Below, one piece after another: positions 28,601 through 39,937 of a stretch of 64,000 bases of DNA; position 1 is the stretch's first letter, and every line of letters starts with the position of its first letter. The DNA is taken from contig OZ243980.1 of NCBI GenBank assembly GCA_965214875.1, positions 2,046,001 through 2,110,000 of the forward strand. Reading direction: 5' to 3'. Source of the stretch: CBDAUN01 sp965214875 (GTDB lineage Bacteria; Pseudomonadota; Gammaproteobacteria; Arenicellales; JAJDZL01). The position numbers were made by a program, and so were the translations under genes. Below the pieces are notes generated by a model. The model saw only the letters and a list, made by a program, of their open reading frames with translations. It searched no databases and was not told the origin of the DNA.

Positions 28601-31600
28601 GATTTCCTTTACCTGCAATGCGGCATGGTCATCATTCCTGATCGTGCCCGTGCCGTCCAGCGTCGTTCCGCCGCCGGCTAACGTCGCGTTAACGGCCGAG
28701 CTGAGCCGCAGGACAACCGTCTCGTCGGGCTCAGCATCCGTGTCGCCTCGCACCGTGATATCGATACTCTTGGAAGTTTCGCCTGGTGCAAAGGTCAGTT
28801 TTCCGGATGCCAATGCCGTGTAGTCAGTACCGGCGGCGGCTGTGCCGGTGCCTGCATCCGCATACGCCGCCGTCACAGTCCTGCCGCTGGCGGCGGACAA
28901 AGTTACTGCGAAGGTCATGCTCGCCGTGCCTGTGTCGCCTTCGACGACGCTTGGGCTGTTGACCGACACCGTCGGGGCGCCGTCGTCGTCGACGACCGTC
29001 AGCGTCACCGCCGCCGGAGCCGCGATCCCGCGCCCGCCCGCGGCGGTCGCCGACACCTCGACCTCGCGGTCCGCCTCGTCCTTGTCGTTGTCCACCGCCG
29101 TGAGCGTCACCGCGCCGGTGCTCGCCGTGGCGCCCTTGGCGATGGTGAGCACCTTGGTCTGGCTCAGCGCCGCCGCCGCGCCCGAAGCCGCCACCGTGAG
29201 CGTCACCGCCTCGCTCGCCGCGACGTCGAGCGTCGCCGTCACCGTGCTCGCGTTGCCGGCGCCCTTCTCGTTGATCCTCGCCGGCGCCAGCTTCAGCGTG
29301 ACCGCCGCGTCGTCGTCGTCGGTGATGGTGCCGCTGGCCGTGCCGTCGCCCTCGCCGGCGCCGATGCCGGCGTTGGTCGGACTAGACAGCGTCACCTCGA
29401 TCTTCTCGTGCGGCTCGTTGACCGCGTCGGCCTTGACGGGGATCACGATATCGGCGCTGGTCTTCCCGGGGGCGATGGTGACCGACCGCGGATTCGGCTG
29501 CGCGTAGTCGTCATCCGCCGTGGCCGAGCCGCCCAGCGTGTAGGGCGCGGCCACCTCCTTGCCGCTGGCCGCCGACAGCGTCACCGTGAACGTCATGTCG
29601 GTCGTCTTCGCCGTGTCGTCGCCCTCCGTCACCGCGGCCGCGTCGCCCACCGACACCGTCGGGGCGCCGTCGTCGTCGACGACCGTCAGCGTCACCGCCG
29701 CCGGAGCCGCGATCCCGCGCCCGCCCGCGGCGGTCGCCGACACCTCGACCTCGCGGTCCGCCTCGTCCTTGTCGTTGTCCACCGCCGTGAGCGTCACCGC
29801 GCCGGTGCTCGCCGTGGCGCCCTTGGCGATGGTGAGCACCTTGGTCTGGCTCAGCGCCGCCGCCGCGCCCGAAGCCGCCACCGTGAGCGTCACCGCCTCG
29901 CTCGCCGCGACGTCGAGCGTCGCCGTCACCGTGCTCGCGTTGCCGGCGCCCTTCTCGTTGATCCTCGCCGGCGCCAGCTTCAGCGTGACCGCCGCGTCGT
30001 CGTCGTCGGTGATGGTGCCGCTGGCCGTGCCGTCGCCCTCGCCGGCGCCGATGCCGGCGTTGGTCGGACTAGACAGCGTCACCTCGATCTTCTCGTGCGG
30101 CTCGTTGACCGCGTCGGCCTTGACGGGGATCACGATATCGGCGCTGGTCTTCCCGGGGGCGATGGTGACCGACCGCGGATTCGGCTGCGCGTAGTCGTCA
30201 TCCGCCGTGGCCGAGCCGCCCAGCGTGTAGGGCGCGGCCACCTCCTTGCCGCTGGCCGCCGACAGCGTCACCGTGAACGTCATGTCGGTCGTCTTCGCCG
30301 TGTCGTCGCCCTCCGTCACCGCGGCCGCGTCGCCCACCGACACCGTCGGGGCGCCGTCGTCGTCGGTGATGGTGCCTATGGCCGTGCCGTCGGCGATGGC
30401 AACGCCCTCGCTCGGGGCACTGAGGATGACACGGAAACTCTCGTCGTGCTCGTCGCGGGTGTCCTCGATAGTGGCCACGGTAAAGGTCGCGGTGGAGTCG
30501 CCGGCCTTGAAAGCAAGCGTCTGGGCCGTGGCAGCAGCCGTGTAGTCGGTGCCGGCAGTGGCCTGGGTCGCGCCTTCGGCGGTGTCGTCGTCAGTAGTCC
30601 ATTGCACGGAGGCGGATCCGCTTGTGTCCCCCGTTCGGGTGACGGTGAAAGTAAGTGGATCGCCCTCGGCGGCGCTGCTGTCGCTGACCGACAGCAGCGC
30701 GTCGGCACCGGAGATGGTGCCGGTGGCGGTTGCGTCGGCAATGGCGGCGCCGGTGGCACCCGACAGGGTGACAGTGAAAGTCTCGTCGAGCTCGGCGACC
30801 AAGTCGCTGGCGATGGCGACCGTGAACGCCTTGGACGTGTCGCCGGTGGCGAAGGTCAGAGTTTCAGTCTTGTGGGTGTAGTCCTCGGGATCGGTGGCGC
30901 TGCCCTCGGACGTGGTAGCAGTGACAGTGACCTGAGTCTCGCTCGGCGTCGACAGTTCAACCCGGAAGTTCGCCGTCCCGCCCTCCGCGGCCTCCGCATC
31001 GGCGACCGACAGTCTCGCCTCGTCGTCGTCGGTGACGGTGACGATGACGGAACCAGCGGTCTCGCTCGCATAGTCGGCACCGCTCACCGCATGGGTGAGC
31101 GTGACGGCGCGCCGGTCGCCAGCGTTGTCGATATCGTCGCCTACGGCGGTGACGGTGACGGTCTGAAGGTCGTCCCAGTTGGCAGTGGTGAAGGTGAGCG
31201 TGGCCTGGTCGCCTCCGGTATCGACATCGGCATCGGCCGTGGCAATGGCGGCATCGGCACCGGCGATAGCGACGGTTACAGGACCGGAGGGCCGGTGCTC
31301 GAGCACCACCCCGTACGTACCGACATTCTCCTTGGCATCCACGGTCTCGGAATCATCGGCCTCGGCTAGCGTGAGCGTAGCCGGGGACACCGTGACGGCA
31401 AGATCGTTCACCGTCACCGACAGCGCGACCGCGGCGGTATTGCCGTCCTCGTCGGTGACGCGCACCCTGATGTCGTAGACGTTGTCGCCGTTCGCGTCGG
31501 CGGGCACCTCGAAGTCCTGCGCGGGCAGCGTCACCACGCCAGTGTCGGGGTCGATGGTGAAGCGGGCGGCATCGGTGCCCTCAAGAGCCCAGGCCACGCC

Positions 31601-34600
31601 GCCGTCGGGCGAGCCTTCCCAGGCGGGAACGGGCGAAGTCCAAACGTTGTTCTCCGGCGTACTGGCATCGGCGAGGCCCGCAATCGCCACCGACCGGGCA
31701 TCATCGTCGCGAATGCTCACGACGGCAACGCGATCCTCGATGATTAGGTTGGCGTAGTCGACCTCATCGATAACGACCCTGAACTTCTCAGTCTCCTCGG
31801 GAACAACATCTTCCGTGGTCGGTACGCGGAACTGCGCCTCGGTCTTGCCCGCAGGAATCACCAGCGCACAGCCAGCATCCCCGGGACTGCACACGGTGAA
31901 GTCCTCTGGGGCGGTGGCAGTGCCTTCCTTGATCCGGAAGCGGACCGTGATGTCTCGCTCCACAGCCTTCGACAACCGTACCTCGACGGCGGCGGTATCG
32001 CCCTCGTCTCCCACCGCGTCGGCGAGGGACAGATAGATCGCTTCGTCGTCGCGGATGGTGGTGGTGGCCGAGCCGCCGCCATGGGCGGGACGGAACAACG
32101 ACGACGAAAACCCTGCACCAGTAATCTCCGTAATAGATACCGTTAAGGTCTTATTGCCGTCGAGCACTTCATCCTGGGTAGTGGGAACGCTGACCCTGCC
32201 CACCCGCTGTGACCTGTCGGTGACGGACGAAAGGCCGTCGAGGAAGACAGCGTTTGTTTTCGGCTTATAGTGTTTGCCGCTTACGGCGGTGTCGTTGTCG
32301 GCGCCATGCTTGATATAGACGAGCGGGCTCAAGTCTTTCTTCAGCACCGCCAGACCCGCATCGCTGTCCGCGTAGATATCGAAATGCGCCTCTTCCCCTT
32401 CCCAGGGCGAGTTGACGCTGACTACCCGGAAGCGGTGGATATTGTCGTCGTCTAGAATCGTGAAGACCGTCCGGGCCTTGAAGAAGTCCGTCGGCTTAGC
32501 GCTTGACGGTCCTTCATTGCCACCGTGGGCCGTGCCGGGATGGATGTAAGCGGCGAAGGTTTCGTCGACCTCCTCTCGGTCATCATCGACAGTGTGGACC
32601 CAGAAGCTCGCCTCGGCCTCACCTTTGTCGAAGCTGAACCGGGCTGGAATCGAAAGTTCGTTTTGCGGGTTACTGCAGACGGATGCCGGGTTGCTGACAC
32701 TTTCGATGTAGGCATCGACCTGTTCGCTGGGGCTGGGAAAGTCGCCTTTAATTTTCAGCGTGGCATGGCCGTCTGTGCCGCGGGGGGCCGTCGGCTGGAT
32801 GCAGCCGTACAGGCCTGTCGCCCTGAAATCGGTCCGGTCGCGCTTGACCCGGATGTGGATCGACTTTCCTTCGCGGACCGTGGTGTGCCTGTTCGTGATC
32901 CAGTAGCGCGTGGAGTCGTTGTCGCGGATCGTGGCGAGGCCGACGGCTTTGGCGATGATCGCCTGCGGGTCGGCGGTGCCGGACTTGAAAGAGATGATGC
33001 CCTGGAAATATTCCGAGTGCTCTGTAATGTCATCGTCTAGCACCCGGATCGGCGGCAGCCTCGCTTCCGTCTCTCCCGGCGCGAAGCGGACCGTGCGCGG
33101 CGTGGCAATGCCCTCGTAGTCCTGGAACGGGCCCACCGCGCCCTGGGCAATGGTGCCGATTTTTTTGGGATCGAAAAAACTGTCTTCTTCGACTTGCACC
33201 GTCGGGCCTCCGCCGTCCTTGGTGCGAAACTCCACCTCTACCGGGTAGGTGCGCGGGCTGGAGAGGCGGACCGTGAACACCGCGTTCTTACCGCCCTCCT
33301 TGACCTCCACGTCGTCGATGCTCAGGCGGACAGCGTCATTGTCGAGAATGGTCGCGGTGGCGGTGAGCGGCGCGAGCATGTCGGCCTGCTGTTCGCTCCG
33401 CCTGCTCGTGAAGAACAGCGGCTCCTCCTTAGGCGGCTCCTTGGGGAGGACGACCAGCGCCACTTCGAAGGTCTCGGTAGGCTCGTCGACGGCGTCATCG
33501 ATGGTGGGAAACACAAGATTGGTACGCGACTGGCCGGCAGCGATAGTGATATCGCCGCTGGCCGCGCCGGTGTAGTCCACGCCGTGGGTAGCGCCGTGCA
33601 CACTGGGCGCGCGTACCCGCCACTCTAGTCGCACCGGCACTGCGGGGGCCGGGTTAAGAGTGATCGGCAAGGTGAGGGGGTCTCCTTCGGTGACGGTGGC
33701 ATCTCCGATGGCGATCGCGGGCCGCTTGTCGTCGTCCCGGATGATGCCGGTCGCGCGCGGCGGTCCCATGTCCAGACCGGCGACCTTCGGATCGTCAAGC
33801 ACCACCGAGAAGTCTTCGGAGGGCTCGTCGATGTCGTCTTGCAGGGTCTTCACACGGATGGTCTTGTCGATCTCCCCGGCCTTGAAAACGAGCGTACCCG
33901 AGGCGGCGACGTAGTCCTTGCCGGCCTCGGCCGTGTGGGCGGCAAGCGACTCGGTCTTCCACGCGACGCTGATGTCGGCATCGTGCGCCACGCCGAGACT
34001 GACAGGAAACCTCAGCCGGTTGCCTTCGGTGGCCGGACCCTTGGGTGCGGCGATGCGAAGGGTGGGGCCGTCGTAGATTGCGCCCCTGGCCACGGATTTG
34101 CCAAAATCGAGATCAGACTGTTCTACTAGGTCAATGGCGTAATACAGCTCGACCTTAAAAGTTTCTATTGATTCTTCTTGCCCGTCGGACACGGTGCGGA
34201 CTTCCAGCTTGGCACCGGTTTTTCCCGCAGGGATTGTGGCTTTATTTCCTGCTGAACCAGAATAATCAGATCGAGTGAAGCCTGGTGACTCGTTGTCTTC
34301 CCTCACCCTCCAGCCCACATCAATCTTATTGGCGAGGCTTCCAACTTGCCACTTGCCGTCCTCGTAGACCAAGATGTCCACGTGGAAGACCGCAGTCCCG
34401 CCCTCCTGCACTGCCACCGGCCCGGCTCCCGGCGCAGCCTCGCGCAGCCGCAGATACACTTTGTGGGTGTCGTTGTCAGTGATGATGCCCCTGACCGTCA
34501 CGCCGCGGGCGCCATCCTTGAAGTTCGCGTTTTCCACGCGACTGAAACGTAGCCGCACGGTCTCGTCATCCTCGATCTCCTTGTCGTCGATCAGCCGGAC

Positions 34601-36204
34601 CTGGACGGCCTTCTTCTGCGGTTCGTCGCCAGCATCGGCGGGAAAGGTAAGTGTGCCTTGCGCGACAGGATTGTAATCATCGCCTGAAGTCGCGTCGCCA
34701 TCGCCAGCATCCCTGTAGCGCAGCGTGACCGCCTTGCCCTGAGGCGGGTTGGTCAGCGTGACCGTGAAGTCGAGCGTGCCGTCGCCTTCGGCGGCGCTCG
34801 GCGAATCGACCTCGATAGCGGGGGGCGGATCGTCGCTCTTGATGGTGACAGTTGCGAAATGCTCCTTGGCGCCGTTAGGCAGCTTGAGGTATCTGGGCTG
34901 GTCGAACCGCACACAGAGAGTCTCGTCGCTCTCGTAGTAGTCGTCATCCATCAGGTAGTACCACAGGCGCCCGCCTTTGAAATCGGGTCGGGAGACATCC
35001 CATTTGACTACCTGTGGCTCAGGAAAGTCTGTGAGCGGCGTGTAGCCTGTCCCAGATGCCCATTTCGCTAGATCCTGCGCGTTCGCGGTGGCCTTGCAGT
35101 CGCCGCCGCTTTCGACGAACGTTACCCTGACGCTGGGGTCTTCCGCGCTCGTTGCGATGCCGCCTTCGAGAAATACCGGCAACCAAAATCCGGTATGAAT
35201 AAAACTACCTAATAGAACTTCGAGTTCGTTTTCCGCCACCGTGATATCCTGATCCCGAAGCACGCGCGTCGCGTGTCCGGCATCATCCTTCACGGGCACG
35301 GTGAGCGTGGTCTTCGCGCCGAGCTTGTAGTATTCGCTGTTCAGCAGCTTGACCGTGACCGTGCCGCCGCCGCTTCTCGGATCGATCTGGGTCTGCACCC
35401 GGGCATCATGCTTCGCGCCCAACGCGCCGCCGTCTCCAATGGTATAGACCGGCAGTTCGTGGAACTTGCGCCCTTCTTCCGCGCCCGGCAGGAAATCGTG
35501 AGAACTGGCATCAACGACTTCCCAGTTTAGCCGCACTTTCCTGTCATTGTTCTTTGGGCTGACCCGCTTTAGCGTGAAATCGAAGGTGCCGCCCTCGGTC
35601 ACGCCGTCACGCTCTAGGGCCGGATCCGGGTCGATCGAGATGACCGGGCACTTGCCGTCATCCCTTACGGGAATGCGCAAGGATGCAGAGCCATATTGTG
35701 TACGCGGCGCGATATCGTAAGGAAGATTGTTGTTGTAGGTACTTAGCAGGGTAACCGTGATGTGTCCGTCGCCACACTTCGCATCCGGCCTGGTCGGGAT
35801 TTTGAGCGTGGTGCTTGCGTGGTTAAGGGCTGCCTCTAATACTTCAAAAGACGGTTGTCCAGGTCTTGGTTGTGCATTGAACTGCCGTCGTTTGATGCCC
35901 TCTTGTCTGGCATCGAGCAGGTCCAGATTGTCATCGTCTTCGACCCGGTAACGCATGTTGAACGTCTTTGACTTGCTTTGAGCATATCTGAACCCGCGAA
36001 CCCGTACGTTTATCGTGTCGCCCTCGGTGACAACGTCAGCAAATGGGAGGATATGGACACCGCCGATTTCATCCCCCCCCCCCTCGCATTCGCGGCGAAC
36101 AGCGACAGGAAGAGCGCCAAGCCGAAGGCGGACAGCCACCACGCCCGAGGCGCACGCCAGCGCGGCGCCGACCTGCGAGAACGCGCTATCCTCGCAACGG
36201 GCAT
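25604..36204 (-). CDS. Giant Calx-beta autotransporter adhesin, phase-OFF by homopolymer frameshift
   Basis: A surface protein of about 3,533 residues if restored. The ATG at 36204 opens a signal peptide: an Arg-rich start, then hydrophobic WWLSAFGLALFLSLFAANA with an ANA cleavage site. An 11-G run (coding strand) follows at once. With 11 Gs this frame stops at 36010 after 64 residues; with 9 or 12 Gs it enters the 3,500-codon frame. The passenger is a chain of Calx-beta modules (each ending in DDD or DDDD turns that bind calcium) with a cadherin-like unit near residue 1,500, and two perfect 229-residue repeats. The last 390 residues form an autotransporter-type beta barrel ending in FTHRW. 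The frame can be read without a signal from a TTG at 36244, but that form would not be exported. A true sequencing error in the tract is the alternative. Confidence 0.85.
28974..30347 (-). repeat. Perfect 687-bp tandem duplication in the autotransporter
   Basis: Two adjacent copies (28974-29660 and 29661-30347) read identically wherever I compared them. Each encodes 229 residues, holding about two Calx-beta modules. The unit is a multiple of three, so the frame is kept. Identity at this level means a recent duplication or homogenisation, or an assembly collapse limit. Confidence 0.9.
36073..36083 (-). repeat. 11-G tract at signal-peptide/passenger junction (phase-variation switch)
   Basis: Eleven Cs on the plus strand, eleven Gs in the coding sense, lie right behind the signal-peptide codons. 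G runs of this length slip in replication. The count of 11 breaks the frame; 9 or 12 would join signal and passenger. Confidence 0.85.
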
Positions 36205-36352
36205 GCCGGCAACGCCTCCAGTTTTCCGCTGAGCGGTCGGCCAAAACTCTTGTGGATGTCCCCGTAGGATGCCGCGAAGGCGGGCGATGGGCAGGATGCG
36301 GCGGGAAACTTGCTAGAGGATGCGGCAGAGCGCGAAATGATGTTGAGTCCTT

Positions 36353-36628
36353 TCAAACTACAGATGCCCCCAAGCTCATGACGGGGGGGGGGGCAACGCC
36401 ATTAATTTCAGGCTTCCCGATCTGCGGCCGGCTTCGCAGTGTGCGTGAGGATGACTTTCCATTTCTGCCCTGATCCGCTACCAGTGCGCAGACCGGTTTC
36501 AGATTCGCTCCCGGGTGCACAGTCGCGGCCGCGCTCTTCTTATCGGGAAGCGACTTGATTACCCGCTTTACGCAGTTGCCGCCCAGGCCGCGGGTTTTGC
36601 CACGACTCGAAAGCGTGTTTTTCAGCAT
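36353..36628 (-). other. Small open frame spanning the second homopolymer, upstream of the autotransporter
   Basis: A 91-codon minus-strand frame beginning MLKNTLSSRGKTRG that crosses the 11-C tract (coding sense) as APPPV and stops shortly after. No family is recognised, and the composition does not prove translation. It may be only the leader region of the autotransporter. A one-base change in the tract would extend the frame towards 36190. Confidence 0.25.
36383..36393 (+). repeat. Second 11-G homopolymer, upstream of the autotransporter
   Basis: Eleven Gs on the plus strand, 179 bp upstream of the autotransporter ATG and in the opposite sense to the first tract. Two runs of this length within 320 bp are not expected by chance. 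It could change promoter or leader spacing; no clear -35/-10 pair flanks it. Confidence 0.8.
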
Positions 36629-36899
36629 GGCGAAATCGATTCAAATCAATGATTAAAAAGGATAAATACCATTCCACAAAACTTTGCTTTGTTCCAGAAA
36701 GGATTTATGTAATATCGTATCATAAGTGATGTAGTTAGTGTTGTTTTTTATTCGTCGTGAAACAAGGCCGCGGCTCAAAGCGATCTTGCCTGCTGCAAGC
36801 GGTCATTGCGCCGCGTTTGCTGCAGTGCGATTTTATCTGTTCGAGAGGTGTCGGCGTGCCAGGCACCTGCGACAGATGGATCCAGATCGCGGCGTTTCG

Positions 36900-37420
36900 G
36901 GTCATGCAAAGGTGGTTGGGCGGCTGCCGCTTGCGGCTGAGGGTCTCCATCGCCGCCTTGATCTTTTTGGTGCGGCGCATGACGAGCGCAATCGCAAGGC
37001 TGGTGATGCCGCAGAAGTCCTTGACGCTTTGGCCGACGATCTTGCCACGGCCACGATGCGGAACACCTGCGCGATGCTGGCAAACCCGGCACTCTCGCTC
37101 AGATAGCCGTTCAGCTCGCTTGAGATCCAGATCTCGCGCGTCTCGAAGTGTCCGAGCGAACTTTGGCGCCGCAATCGAGGATGGCTTGCACAATCTGAAA
37201 CCAGGCCGGCATCGGCGACCGCCAGCGAGTTGCGAAAGCGCGATTCGGAAGAACGCGGACCCGGCCGCGGCGATTACCGACCTTGAAGCCGGCTGCCGAC
37301 GCTAAGCTCGGCGGGGATGTGACGGTTGACGGTTTTGCCGTCAACCTTGCGCACGAGCGACCGGCGGCGAAGAATTCGGCGTATGGCTCGGATTTTCCGC
37401 CGCCGGCCGCTCGCCGTCAA
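36900..37420 (-). pseudogene. Degraded ISAs1-like transposase remnant
   Basis: On the minus strand, frames broken into pieces show GHFETREIWISSELNGYL and FASIAQVFRI, which match the conserved GHGRIETREIxxSTxLNxYL...QVFRIER block of ISAs1-family transposases. A different frame just after it has DFCGITSLA, the next block of that family. Further upstream, VDGKTVNRHI resembles the IDGKTLR motif. At least two frame changes separate these pieces. No terminal inverted repeats are evident. This is a dead insertion sequence next to the phase-variable locus. Confidence 0.5.
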
Positions 37421-37471
37421 ATGACTGTTTTCATTGGAAAATAATTCATATTTGGGTTTTCTGACAGACAC

Positions 37472-38013
37472 TAGTTATGAGTCCTCTAGCCCCGCGCCGC
37501 GGGGCCGCCAACCTCGCAGAAACATCGACTTTCTATATGCAATAATATCAATTGCTTATCAAATTTAGTTTCTACGGAAACGTTATGGAAAGGGTCGGAG
37601 TCGTTGCGAGAGAGTGAAAATTTGAACGAGCAGGATGTCCGAATACACTCAGTCTGGAGTAGAATTGAGACTTACCATGCATGCGGCCGATCGCTGCAGG
37701 ATTCCGATTGATGGAATCGCCGGCATCTGATTTGCAATACTCAAAATAAGCAAAACAATATTTTACGCAGCAATAGTCAACTAATAAATTCGACTGATTG
37801 TTGATCAGGTGCAGCAAGACGCAAACTCGAACTTGCGCCTGCTAAACTTTCAGTGTGAGCGGCAAAACCACTTCACGACGGCAAACCGCCACAATCATTC
37901 GATTATTGATCACTCTTTGCTGCCCTGCCCGACTAGCCGCAAAATATAAATCGCCAACAGAACCTGAATCGTGAGTCATTGTCTACAGTGATAGTCTGCA
38001 CTAAACTTAAACT
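37472..38013. other. Intergenic gap, no gene seen
   Basis: A 542-bp A+T-rich stretch between the transposase remnant and the TlpA-like gene. No credible coding frame is seen. It should contain the promoter of the TlpA gene. Confidence 0.5.
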
Positions 38014-38559
38014 ATGAACGCTTTAACGAAAAATGTCTTTCACCGAAGGTCGGTCGTGGCCGTTTCACTTTGTCTCTGCTTGACAAAGCTGGCAAGCGCG
38101 CAAGGGCTGGAAGACGAATTTGAAGCAGTTGAACCTATTGAAGCGCCATATGCCGTGATGCAAGCCATCAACGGTCATGCGATCAACCCCGAAGAGTTGA
38201 CCGGCAAAGTTGTGCTGGTCAATTTCTGGGCAACATGGTGCCCGCCTTGCGTCGAAGAATTGCCTAAAATGCAAAACGCATGGAAAAAGTTTGGTCGCGA
38301 CGATTTCGAAATCATCGCTGTTGCGGTTGCCGAAACACCAAGCACGGTCGCCGAGTTTCAACAAAAACTTCCAATGAAGCTGGACTTTCCAATCATCACA
38401 GATGAAAATCTCGAAATCTTCCATCGCTGGGAGGTGCGAGGATTGCCCACCAGCTTCCTAATCGATCGCAACGGCATGATACAGCGCAAAGCCGAAGGCG
38501 GGCGCGATTTTGATTCAAGCCGCATCAATGGCATAATTCAGGAGCTTGTCGCAAAATAG
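38014..38559 (+). CDS. TlpA/ResA-family periplasmic thiol:disulfide oxidoreductase
   Basis: A 181-residue exported thioredoxin. A hydrophobic stretch (VVAVSLCLCLTKLASAQ, residues 14-30) acts as signal peptide with an ASA-Q cleavage site, or as an anchor. The active site is W75-C-P-P-C79 in VNFWATWCPPCVEELP, and RGLPTSFLIDRNG contains the cis-proline. Such proteins keep haem or other cysteine sites reduced in the periplasm. It stands alone; the downstream genes are a ruined mutase operon 70 bp away. Confidence 0.88.
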   Translation: MNALTKNVFHRRSVVAVSLCLCLTKLASAQGLEDEFEAVEPIEAPYAVMQAINGHAINPEELTGKVVLVNFWATWCPPCVEELPKMQNAWKKFGRDDFEIIAVAVAETPSTVAEFQQKLPMKLDFPIITDENLEIFHRWEVRGLPTSFLIDRNGMIQRKAEGGRDFDSSRINGIIQELVAK

Positions 38560-38629
38560 CGCTTCCAGCCGTTGATTGTTGCGAGACGGTGCTGCACAAT
38601 CGCAAGGATTACAACTGCCGTTGCTTGTC

Positions 38630-38998
38630 ATGTTGCCCTACACCTATCGCCCAAAGGTTGTTGTCACCAAGATCGGTCTTGATGGACACGGCCAAGGCAG
38701 TCGGATTGTCGCATCCGCTTTGCGTGATTTCGGGATGGAGGTCGTCTACACGACACCTTGGCAATTTGTCGCTGCCGGCCACCTGCTCGTCCGGGATCTG
38801 ATGATCGCTCTTGACTCTGCTGGCATGGGGCACGTGCGGGGCGTAGTTGGCGGCATCGTGCCAGCCGAAGATAAGTCTGACCTGATCGAAGCCAGTGTAA
38901 GCGAAGTGTTCCACCCTGCTTCAGCACCTGCTGATATTTCAAAAAGTGTTCACGCAATAGCTCGAAGCGCACAGATGGATGCTATCACGGTCCGCTAG
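38630..38998 (+). pseudogene. Methylmalonyl-CoA mutase-type B12-binding subunit with internal deletion
   Basis: A 122-codon frame that resembles the small cobalamin-binding subunit of acyl-CoA mutases. The DxHxxG base-off motif is kept (GLDGHGQGSR, H20), as are HLLVRDLM and VVGGIVPAEDKS. But between TTPWQ and AAGHLLV about 20-25 residues are missing compared with relatives; this segment normally carries the S-x-L motif that contacts the cobalamin tail. It is therefore likely non-functional. It is followed after 8 bp by a frameshifted large subunit, then by meaB. Confidence 0.65.
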
Positions 38999-39006
38999 GG
39001 ATCGTC

Positions 39007-39937
39007 ATGAAAAAAACCAACGTCATACCCTTGAACACGTCCGATGGTCAAAGTGCGCGGCGCATGCGGGAAGAGCAGCGTCAAAGTCGAATCCCAAATG
39101 AACGCCTAATCGAAAATCGATCCGGCATTGAGATAAAGCCTCTCTACACATCAGCCGATCGGGATGGCAGTGAACACTTGAACAGCCTCAGCTACCCAGG
39201 CCAAGCCCCGATGACCGGTGGCATCCATCCGGCCATGCATCGCGGACGAACTTGGGGGCGGCGGCAACTAATCGGGCCTGATACCCCGGATTACTACAAC
39301 GAACGGCCGCTGAAGCTGATTGGTGCCGGCACTGCAGCCATAAGCCTGATTCCATGCGACTCTGCCGATCGGGGACATGACTTCGATGAAAGTCGGTCCA
39401 AGATTGATTGGAACGTGCGGAGTCGCAGTCAATAGGATTGACGACATGGGCCGCTGCCTCCAGAATGTTGATATCACATCGATTCCGACAGCAATGAACG
39501 ACTCCTCTCCTTTTACGCTGCTTGCGCTTGTGCTCGCGTTTGCTCGACATAAAAGGATTAGTCGGGAACATGTCTCCGGCACATCCAAACAGAGCGACTA
39601 TCTGCCGCACTTTATCGCGAATCATATGTTCTACCGAATATCTTTGGAAGGCTCGCGCAGAATCCCGATCGGCCACATTGACTTCCGCCAGCGCAAAGTT
39701 CCAAACTGGAACCCGCTATCGATCGTCGGGCAGCATATGCAACAGGCAGGCGCTACGCTAGCAGAAGCAATCGCCTACACGTTGAGTAGCGCCATTCAGT
39801 GTGCGCAAGATTTTATCGACCCAGGACTTGATCCGGAAACGTTACTGCAACGATTTACTTTTTTCTTTGATACCTCGATCAGTTTCTTCGAGGAGATCGC
39901 AAAACTCCGCGGAGGCAGACCGCTCATCGTCCCATGA
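39007..39937 (+). pseudogene. Acyl-CoA mutase large-subunit fragment, frameshifted and truncated
   Basis: The large subunit of a methylmalonyl-CoA-type mutase, broken in two ways. The first frame (to 39435) shows SGIEIKPLYTSADRDGSEHL and AMHRGRTWGRRQLIG; homology then moves to another frame (GTCGVAVNRIDDMG onward). One extra A in the AAA at 39389-39391 explains the switch. The second frame keeps HMFYRISLEGSRRI, VVGQHMQQAG-like IVGQHMQQAG and FFFDTSISFFEEIAK, then ends where relatives have over 200 further residues. The remaining part runs straight into the meaB start at 39934. Confidence 0.85.

Noticed and set aside
29408..31369. 653-codon plus-strand frame inside the autotransporter
   Set aside because: Low-complexity Arg/Gly/His-rich translation from the antisense of Calx-beta repeats; no family signal.
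36205..36244. Autotransporter start at TTG 36244
   Set aside because: It gives an open frame into the passenger but no signal peptide; the neighbouring frame has a textbook one ending at the G tract.
36757..37305. Plus-strand frames over the transposase remnant
   Set aside because: Family motifs are found only on the minus strand, in broken frames.
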